A DNA stretch of 36,153 bases from Erysipelotrichaceae bacterium UBA4808. GTDB taxonomy: Bacteria; Bacillota_I; Bacilli_A; Erysipelotrichales; Erysipelotrichaceae. The DNA lies in the NCBI GenBank assembly GCA_002402585.1, contig DHGC01000108.1, positions 1 to 36,153 of the forward strand. The letters are read 5' to 3'. The first letter of the stretch is position 1. Every line of letters begins with the position of its first letter. The notes below the pieces were generated by a model. It was not told where the DNA came from. It did no database searches and saw nothing but the letters and a program-made list of their open reading frames with translations. Below, piece after piece: positions 31,035 to 36,153 of the stretch. A program made the position numbers and the translations under genes.

Positions 31035-31040
31035 TATAAT
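31035..31040 (+). promoter_or_regulatory. -10 box abutting the rpiR start codon
   Basis: Perfect TATAAT, with the ATG of rpiR starting five bases later. No ribosome binding site is present between. No good -35 was found (TTCGAT at 31013 is the closest match at 16 bases). Confidence 0.6.
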
Positions 31041-31045
31041 CACTT

Positions 31046-31840
31046 ATGATCATTCGACGAATCAAAGAAACTTTAAATTTCACCGAAATTGAAAAGCAGA
31101 TTGCCCAATACATCCTTGAAAATCCTGAACACGTTGTTCAGAATTCGGCTAAGGAGCTGGCTGTTTTGATGTACACCTCATCGCCAAGTATTGTTCGCTT
31201 CTGCAAGAAAATAGGTACCACAGGGTACCCCGATTTTAGGATGCAGTTTATCGAAGAATATGCACAAGTTAAATCAAGTGACAAGGATCAGATCACAAAT
31301 CAAAGCTCCTTAACCGATGTGTTGCGTCTGTTGCCTCAACGTTATGCGCAAATTACGAAAAACTCTGCAGATCGAATTGAAAAACTCAACTTTCATCACA
31401 TCATAAATCAATTTAGAAATGCCACAACAATCGATTTCTACGCAACAGGCATCAACTATGGCATCGCACAAGCTGCGTGTGTTCGTTACTCCAACCTTGG
31501 TTATCATGCGCAAGTCCAACTCGGAATAAACAAACACTACATCAGCTCTTTAGCCGACAATAAGAACAATCGCGTCCTATCCTTTGTTTTATCACACTCT
31601 GGCTCAAACGAAGCTATTCTTGAAGCCGCACGTTATCTACATTTAAAGAACTTCAATATGGTCTATATCGGTTTGCCTGAAAATGAACTTCATCACTTAG
31701 CGAATTATTTTATTCACTGGGGTATCGATGAGATTGATCAAGCTTATGATAACCTCGCCTATCCCGTTTCACTCATGTTCATTCTGGATTGCATTTATCT
31801 GCAGTTAGCGAGTTATAACAAGAAGGTAATCAATGGTTGA
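31046..31840 (+). CDS. RpiR family transcriptional regulator
   Basis: 264-residue regulator: N-terminal HTH_6 domain (EIEKQIAQYILENPEHVVQ, SAKELAVLMYTSSPSIVRFC followed by KKIG) and a C-terminal SIS sugar-phosphate-binding domain (TIDFYATGINYGIAQ, VLSFVLSHSGSNEAILEAA). RpiR proteins control sugar operons in response to sugar phosphates. It is divergent from the Gfo/Idh-EIIC operon, which is its likely target. Its ATG is five bases downstream of TATAAT and lacks a Shine-Dalgarno, so the mRNA is probably leaderless. Confidence 0.88.
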   Translation: MIIRRIKETLNFTEIEKQIAQYILENPEHVVQNSAKELAVLMYTSSPSIVRFCKKIGTTGYPDFRMQFIEEYAQVKSSDKDQITNQSSLTDVLRLLPQRYAQITKNSADRIEKLNFHHIINQFRNATTIDFYATGINYGIAQAACVRYSNLGYHAQVQLGINKHYISSLADNKNNRVLSFVLSHSGSNEAILEAARYLHLKNFNMVYIGLPENELHHLANYFIHWGIDEIDQAYDNLAYPVSLMFILDCIYLQLASYNKKVING

Positions 31841-31895
31841 GATGGACGTGAGTAGAAGAAGCGAGAATCACACTTTCGTTTTTTTATTTTCGACT

Positions 31896-32590
31896 TTATT
31901 GTCTCGAATAGCCCCTAAGACATTGCGGTCCAAACAACATATCACTTAAATGGTGATCTCCTCGAATCATTCTTGAAATCATCATGAACAGGACAAGAAT
32001 CAAAATGCTCAATTCAAGCATAACAACCTGATTTCTTCCATTTCTGATATGAATACGCTGAGCGACACGAGTGATGCCGCAACAGTACTGTGATCGGAAA
32101 GAAATGATTTGTAGGCAGTATCAAAAGTTAGATAAAAATTCACATGCCATACTTGAAATTGTTCACCACTAAAGACGACATAAGGTCTGGGACCTGCCCA
32201 GATCATTTTAGTGATTTGTGGCGAAAACCAGGCAAGAAGACCTTTCCATGTGATAATGATCAAATGATGCTTATATGTTTCAATCCACGCAAGGCGTAGG
32301 ATGTGAAGGAGTGCATGCGTGGTCAATGTAATCACCTAACCAATCAAACCATATGCCCTTAATGAATATCCCGCATGATGTGCGACTTGTTCAACTGCCC
32401 ATGTACCTACGATTAAACTCAAACTTAGTTAATGTATTTACTGCGCTCATAAGAATAAGTCAATAACGCAAAAGCTAGACTCGTTAGGATCATGAATTGA
32501 AACTCATCATAAATGTAAAAGATATCTGCCTAAACCGCAGAAGGATCAAGAGACCAAAGATTAACAACCGTTTCTTCGCAGATTCATTAT
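31896..32590 (-). pseudogene. Decayed PAP2-family membrane phosphatase
   Basis: The 31841-32683 stretch has no intact gene but holds the remains of a phosphatidic-acid phosphatase (PAP2) gene on the minus strand. Read across frames, it shows an N-terminal hydrophobic piece (KKRLLIFGLLILL), then MILTSLAFALL, a segment GTWAVEQVAHHAGYSLRAYG, and a longer frame (32009-32335). That frame holds motif 1 KMIWAGPRP (KX6RP), and SFLSDHSTVAASLV, where PSGH has become LSDH. Motif 3, SRMIRGDHHLSD (SRX5H), lies in yet another frame near 31940. Several stops and frameshifts separate the pieces. Their correct order on one strand makes chance unlikely. Confidence 0.78.
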
Positions 32591-32625
32591 ACTCAATGCT
32601 TCATATTTTACATCAATCAAATCAC

Positions 32626-32654
32626 TTGCAATGCACTCCGTTCTCTACTATAAT
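32626..32654 (+). promoter_or_regulatory. Promoter of the padR operon
   Basis: -35 TTGCAA (32626-32631), 17-base spacer, perfect -10 TATAAT (32649-32654). Confidence 0.75.
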
Positions 32655-32683
32655 ATCATTATTCGATATCGAAAGGCGATATT
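32653..32683 (+). promoter_or_regulatory. Nested inverted repeats, probable PadR operator
   Basis: AATATC (32653-32658) and GATATT (32678-32683) flank the perfect 12-bp palindrome TTCGATATCGAA (32662-32673). They cover the transcription start and ribosome binding site (AAAGGCGAT), suited to autorepression. Confidence 0.55.
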
Positions 32684-32998
32684 ATGAACACTCCCCTTAA
32701 ACGCAAACTCTTTAATGCATTTATGAGTCTACACATCTTGCACCATGCACAGAAAGAAGCCATCTATGGTTCTTGGATGATGGAGGAACTCAAACATCAT
32801 GGATATGATGTGTCTTATGGCACCTTATATCCCCTCCTGCATAGCCTTGAGAAAGATGGTCTTCTTGTGAGTGAAGAGCAGATCTTTGAAGGTAAACGAC
32901 GTATCCTCTATCGGACAACGCCTTTGGGGAATGAAAGTTTGCTTGAACTCCAACATTATATCCGCGAACTGACAGGTGAAATCCATGCATCAAAGTAA
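32684..32998 (+). CDS. PadR family transcriptional regulator
   Basis: 104-residue winged-helix repressor: LHILHHAQKEAIYGSWMMEE, GYDVSYGTLYPLLHSLEKDG and the beta-wing region GKRRILYRTTPLG are characteristic of PadR (short form). PadR proteins often control multidrug or phenolic-stress efflux pumps. The gene overlaps the MFS transporter start, and its promoter contains palindromes, so it likely represses itself, the transporter and perhaps chrA. The ligand is unknown. Confidence 0.92.
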   Translation: MNTPLKRKLFNAFMSLHILHHAQKEAIYGSWMMEELKHHGYDVSYGTLYPLLHSLEKDGLLVSEEQIFEGKRRILYRTTPLGNESLLELQHYIRELTGEIHASK

Positions 32999-34190
32999 AG
33001 AATCTTTAAAGGAACGCTTTGGTTTCAATCCTTCCATAATCTCCATGCTCATCATGGTTGTCTTTATCGGCATGGGCGAGAAGATGGGAGAACGTTTTCT
33101 TCCAATCTATCTGCTTGCGATTGGTGGATCGACCTATGCGGTTGGGGCGCTCAATGCCCTTGATAACTTTCTCAGTGCGATCTACGCCTATGTTGGAGGC
33201 TTGTTGTCGGATCGCTTTGGATACAAGAATACATTGATATCCGTAAGTTTCTTATCCATCTTGGGTTACCTGATCGTTATTTTCTTTCCCAGTTGGCAAG
33301 CAGTTTTGATTGGTTCCATCTTCTTCATCTCATGGACAGCTTTGTCGCTTCCGGCCATTCTTTCATTGATTGCTTCGACTCTTAAAGAAAATAAACATAC
33401 GATGGGAGTATCCATGCATTCCTTGGTGCGACGTATTCCCATGGCAGTAGGACCCTTATTGGGAGGTATGATCATTCAAGCCTATGGAATCATCATCGGT
33501 GCACGCATTGCATTCATCGTTGCGCTCGTTTTCGCCTTGATTGCCATCTACTTTATTCGCCGTTTTGTGGCTGAACCAACAGAACGCTCTCCCATTGATC
33601 TTAAAGCAGGTTTCACTCGCATGCCCAAACAGCTACGTATCCTGCTTGTCAGTGATATCTTGATTCGCTTTGCGGAGCAAATCCCCTATGCGTTTGTTGT
33701 GGTCTATGTCATGAACAACCTCAATCAAAGCGCTGTGACGTTCAGCTTATTAACCTTGATTGAAATGCTTACAGCCATGTTTATCTACATCCCTGTCGCT
33801 TTTTTATCTGAACATGTGCGACATAAGACGCTTGTCGCCATCACTTTCTTCTTCTTTGCGATTTTCCCACTTATTCTTAGTGTTTCCACTTCATTTTGGA
33901 TCTTGGTCATTGCATTCGTGGTCCGTGGTTTGAAGGAGTTCGGTGAACCAACTCGGAAGGCTTTGATTGTACGTTTGGCAGATCCAGATATCAAAGCCTC
34001 TGCTTATGGAAGCTATTACATGATGCGGGATGTGGTGGTATCCATTGCGGCACTCTTCAGTGCTACCCTTTGGAACATCTCCCCTCAAGTCAACTTTCTA
34101 AGTGCATCTGCTTTTGGCTTTCTCGGTCTGGCATTATTTCTGAAATACGGTAGTGATCAGCGAAATGTTAGGAAACACAATACAGAATAA
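32985..34190 (+). CDS. MFS transporter
   Basis: 401-residue major facilitator with about 12 transmembrane helices. The loop after helix 2 has GGLLSDRFGYKN, the MFS motif A (GxLxDRxGxR-like). The start chosen is ATG 32985, which follows AGGTGA by six bases; a GTG start at 32976 is also possible. It overlaps the padR gene by 14 bases. Probably a drug or metabolite exporter controlled by PadR; the substrate is unknown. Confidence 0.88.
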   Translation: MHQSKESLKERFGFNPSIISMLIMVVFIGMGEKMGERFLPIYLLAIGGSTYAVGALNALDNFLSAIYAYVGGLLSDRFGYKNTLISVSFLSILGYLIVIFFPSWQAVLIGSIFFISWTALSLPAILSLIASTLKENKHTMGVSMHSLVRRIPMAVGPLLGGMIIQAYGIIIGARIAFIVALVFALIAIYFIRRFVAEPTERSPIDLKAGFTRMPKQLRILLVSDILIRFAEQIPYAFVVVYVMNNLNQSAVTFSLLTLIEMLTAMFIYIPVAFLSEHVRHKTLVAITFFFFAIFPLILSVSTSFWILVIAFVVRGLKEFGEPTRKALIVRLADPDIKASAYGSYYMMRDVVVSIAALFSATLWNISPQVNFLSASAFGFLGLALFLKYGSDQRNVRKHNTE

Positions 34191-34223
34191 AAAAATGATT
34201 TAAACCCGACAAGGAGATCCCTA

Positions 34224-35291
34224 ATGGAAAATAAGAAGCTCGAAATCTTCAAAGTCTTTGCCAAACTTGGCATCTTCGCCTTTGGCGGACCTGCAGCCCA
34301 TGTGGCGATGATGGAAGATGAAATCGTCACCAAACGTAAATGGTTGAGCAAAGAACGCTTCATTGACATGTATGGCTTCACGAGTTTGATTCCAGGTCCT
34401 AATTCAACGGAAATGGCCATTCTTATGGGCTATCATCGTGGTGGTATCCCTGGTTTGATCATCGCTGGCACAAGCTTCATCTTGCCTGCCGTCTTCATTG
34501 TTTTGGTCTTTGCCTTCATCTATGTCAGCTATGGAACAATTCCTGTGGTGGCAGGCTTGTTCGATGGGGTCAAACCTGTGATTTTGGCCATTGTTATTCA
34601 GGCGTTATATCGCTTATCTAAATCAATACTTTCTTCTTTTGAGAAAACTCTGATATTCTTTACCGTTTTGGCCATGTCCTTCTTTGGTTTGAGTGAGATC
34701 CCACTAATTCTGCTCGGTTCTTCCTTCTACTTCATTCTCAAGAAATTCCCAAAGGGAAAAGTATTCATGGTCGAACCGATGTCTACAATGATGGTCTTCT
34801 TAGTTTTCTTAAAGATTGGTTCTGTCCTATATGGAAGTGGTTATGTCTTGCTTTCATTTCTAGAAACTGAGTTTGTACTGCGCTATGGTGCAATCACCAA
34901 CCAAACTTTATTGGATGCGGTTGCCGTAGGACAGTTCACCCCAGGTCCTGTCTTTACCACCGCAACCTTCGTCGGATATGTTATCGCTGGCTTTCCAGGT
35001 GCGATTGGAGCTACCATCGGTATCTTCTTACCTTCATTTCTCTTGGTTGCCATTGTCTTTCCTTGGTTTGAGAAACTCCGTCAGAACAAAGGATTATCGA
35101 TTCTCTTAGATGGGGTCAACGCCGCATCCATTGCCTTGATGGCTTCTGTTACCATTAAATTGGGGATGGGCACCTTATTGGGTTGGGAAAGTATCTTGAT
35201 CTTCTTGATCAGTGCAATCCTTCTGATTAAAACAAAAATCAACGCAACTTGGCTGATTTTAGCAGGAGCGTTGATTGGAATTCTTCTCTAA
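34224..35291 (+). CDS. Chromate transporter ChrA family, two-domain
   Basis: 355-residue membrane protein of the CHR family. It has the N-terminal signature FGGPAAHVAMMEDE and SLIPGPNSTEMAILMGY, and a repeated second-half signature VGQFTPGPVFTTATFVGYV, so it is a long, two-domain (fused) ChrA. Such proteins export chromate, or related oxyanions such as sulfate. AAGGAGATCC precedes the ATG, 33 bases after the MFS gene, suggesting co-transcription from padR. A strong terminator follows immediately. Confidence 0.93.
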   Translation: MENKKLEIFKVFAKLGIFAFGGPAAHVAMMEDEIVTKRKWLSKERFIDMYGFTSLIPGPNSTEMAILMGYHRGGIPGLIIAGTSFILPAVFIVLVFAFIYVSYGTIPVVAGLFDGVKPVILAIVIQALYRLSKSILSSFEKTLIFFTVLAMSFFGLSEIPLILLGSSFYFILKKFPKGKVFMVEPMSTMMVFLVFLKIGSVLYGSGYVLLSFLETEFVLRYGAITNQTLLDAVAVGQFTPGPVFTTATFVGYVIAGFPGAIGATIGIFLPSFLLVAIVFPWFEKLRQNKGLSILLDGVNAASIALMASVTIKLGMGTLLGWESILIFLISAILLIKTKINATWLILAGALIGILL

Positions 35292-35312
35292 GCTTGGGTA
35301 ACCAAGCTTTTT
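35290..35312. terminator. Terminator after chrA
   Basis: AAGCTTGG-GTAA-CCAAGCTT followed by TTT, between convergent genes. It uses the same 8-bp stem as the terminator at 20343-20367. Confidence 0.85.
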
Positions 35313-36153
35313 ATATGAAGACATTTAGAAGTTCATAATAAGCATATAAGATGACAATATAAGCGCCTACTGTAGGCAAGGATTGCTTAACCAAAGCAGA
35401 GAAATCAATCTTGAAGTACTCCGCTGTGATGGGCAGACAGACATGGGTTGGTGTAAGTTGATTCGCAATGAATGCCATCCCCATGACCAAGATGAAGATT
35501 GAAAGTCCAGCTTCGGGGATCGTTAAGAACACCAAAGGTAATGCGATGACCGTAATGGCTTGTGATCCACCCACCAAAGTTCCCACAAAGAAGATCAGCG
35601 CAAAGATCAGGGCATCTGATATCGGTAGATTGGCAAATAAACTAGGAAGGCTCTCGATGACGTGTGTTGCAAGTAGCACATCTTTGAAGATCATGATAAA
35701 GAAAGTACTCAACATCAAGTTCTTTTCAAAGGCCGTGAAGACTGTTTTTTTGAGTTCTGGAAGAGTGAACTTCCCAACCCCAATAAATACGATGATTGAA
35801 AGCAATGCGGCTTCATAAACAGGTCGCTTAAAGGCAAGAATCCAGATGATCATCAACGCAATTGGCCAGCTCCCTTTAAACAACTTAATCAGACTTTCTT
35901 TGAGTGGTGGCTGTGTTCCTTCAATGAACTTAGGAATACGTCTGAGGTAGAATAGATGACCAAGCCCCATCATCACAATGATCATGGGAAGCATGCCTAG
36001 CATAAATGCACTTAATTCAATCCGCCCTTCAGTCAAGTTGATTGCGATTAAAATAGATGAAAACATGGGAAGAAAACTCTCTGGTATGTGACGATAAAAG
36101 GATGTCACAAAGGCTTTCTCTTCTTTATTCAAATGGTCCCCGACGCTTTGATT
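35311..36153 (-). CDS. DUF401 family membrane protein (partial; N-terminus off the window)
   Basis: 280 residues visible, with about seven hydrophobic segments. The reading frame stays open to the right edge (TTG at 36132 is not the true start), so the N-terminal ~100-130 residues are missing compared with the ~400-residue family. Segments GTLVGGSQAITVIALPLVFL and ANQLTPTHVCLPITAEYF match the DUF401 pattern, a GntP/transporter-like family of unknown function. Convergent with chrA. Confidence 0.8.
   Translation of the reverse strand, partial: NQSVGDHLNKEEKAFVTSFYRHIPESFLPMFSSILIAINLTEGRIELSAFMLGMLPMIIVMMGLGHLFYLRRIPKFIEGTQPPLKESLIKLFKGSWPIALMIIWILAFKRPVYEAALLSIIVFIGVGKFTLPELKKTVFTAFEKNLMLSTFFIMIFKDVLLATHVIESLPSLFANLPISDALIFALIFFVGTLVGGSQAITVIALPLVFLTIPEAGLSIFILVMGMAFIANQLTPTHVCLPITAEYFKIDFSALVKQSLPTVGAYIVILYAYYELLNVFI

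Noticed and set aside
32581..32600. Leaderless start for the PAP2 relic
   Set aside because: A TATAAT is present on the minus strand, but the only ATG overlaps the hexamer itself and leads to an early stop, so the gene is treated as dead.
32497..32700. 67-codon plus-strand frame before padR
   Set aside because: It runs through the promoter of padR and opposite the PAP2 relic; no ribosome binding site or known motif.
1..36153. CRISPR arrays, tRNA/rRNA genes, insertion sequences, phage genes
   Set aside because: No regularly spaced repeats, cloverleaf sequences, transposase motifs or phage structural genes were recognised on either strand.

Overview
The window looks like a chromosomal segment of a low-to-moderate GC Bacillota (Firmicutes) member. 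The signs are AGGAGG-type ribosome binding sites, sigma-A promoters (TTGACA/TATAAT), a T-box leader, catabolite-response-like (cre) sites, a PerR-type regulator and many PTS, SIS and ROK sugar genes. The mannose-family PTS with AgaS and a YajC paralogue, and the general flavour of the proteins, fit Erysipelotrichia-like or streptococcus/clostridia-like gut or oral bacteria. The genus cannot be fixed from the sequence alone. No rRNA, tRNA, CRISPR array, transposase or prophage gene was seen.

Layout. (1) 1-1356: start of a metNI methionine importer on the minus strand, under a methionine T-box with a clear AUG specifier. (2) 1375-6960: a membrane-anchored PAS/degenerate-GGDEF/HD-GYP protein, a TetR regulator coupled to a CPBP protease behind tandem palindromes, a YunD-like metallophosphatase and rubrerythrin. 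(3) 7018-19037: an amino-sugar (GalNAc-like) catabolic region. A minus-strand operon agaS / EIIA / yajC / kbaZ and a second minus-strand operon EIIB / EIIC / EIID flank an AraC regulator. The second operon continues, past a hairpin, into a ceramidase-like hydrolase, an inositol-monophosphatase-family phosphatase and a UPF0309 SIS protein. Two unknown membrane proteins and nagA follow to the right. (4) 19162-22250: divergent perR and an archaeal-type 1-Cys/Prx6-like peroxiredoxin across a PerR/Fur-like box, then an alpha/beta hydrolase and a ROK fructokinase. (5) 22249-26338: two overlapping lipoprotein genes (polysaccharide deacetylase and DUF4015 glycoside-hydrolase-like), a mini HExxH protein, and an HTH-Fic gene split by a one-base frameshift. 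(6) 26366-31840: a spermidine-synthase-like methyltransferase, then an operon of two Gfo/Idh oxidoreductases and a cellobiose/lactose-family PTS EIIC, divergent from an RpiR regulator with a cre-like site between. (7) 31896-36153: a decayed PAP2 phosphatase pseudogene, a PadR-MFS-ChrA run, and a truncated DUF401 membrane protein.

How the genes fit together: the central region probably imports an N-acetylated amino sugar through the EIIABCD permease as a phosphate, deacetylates it (NagA), deaminates/isomerises it (AgaS) and sends it to the tagatose-bisphosphate branch (KbaZ). The catalytic KbaY subunit and a dedicated tagatose-6-phosphate kinase are not in the window. The most unusual points are three genes whose perfect TATAAT boxes lie 5-6 nt before the start codon with no ribosome binding site (probable leaderless mRNAs), the PTS-linked ceramidase-like/IMPase/SIS trio, the YajC paralogue embedded in a PTS operon, the HTH-Fic frameshift and the PAP2 relic. 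All functions are inferred from motifs read by eye; no database search was run.
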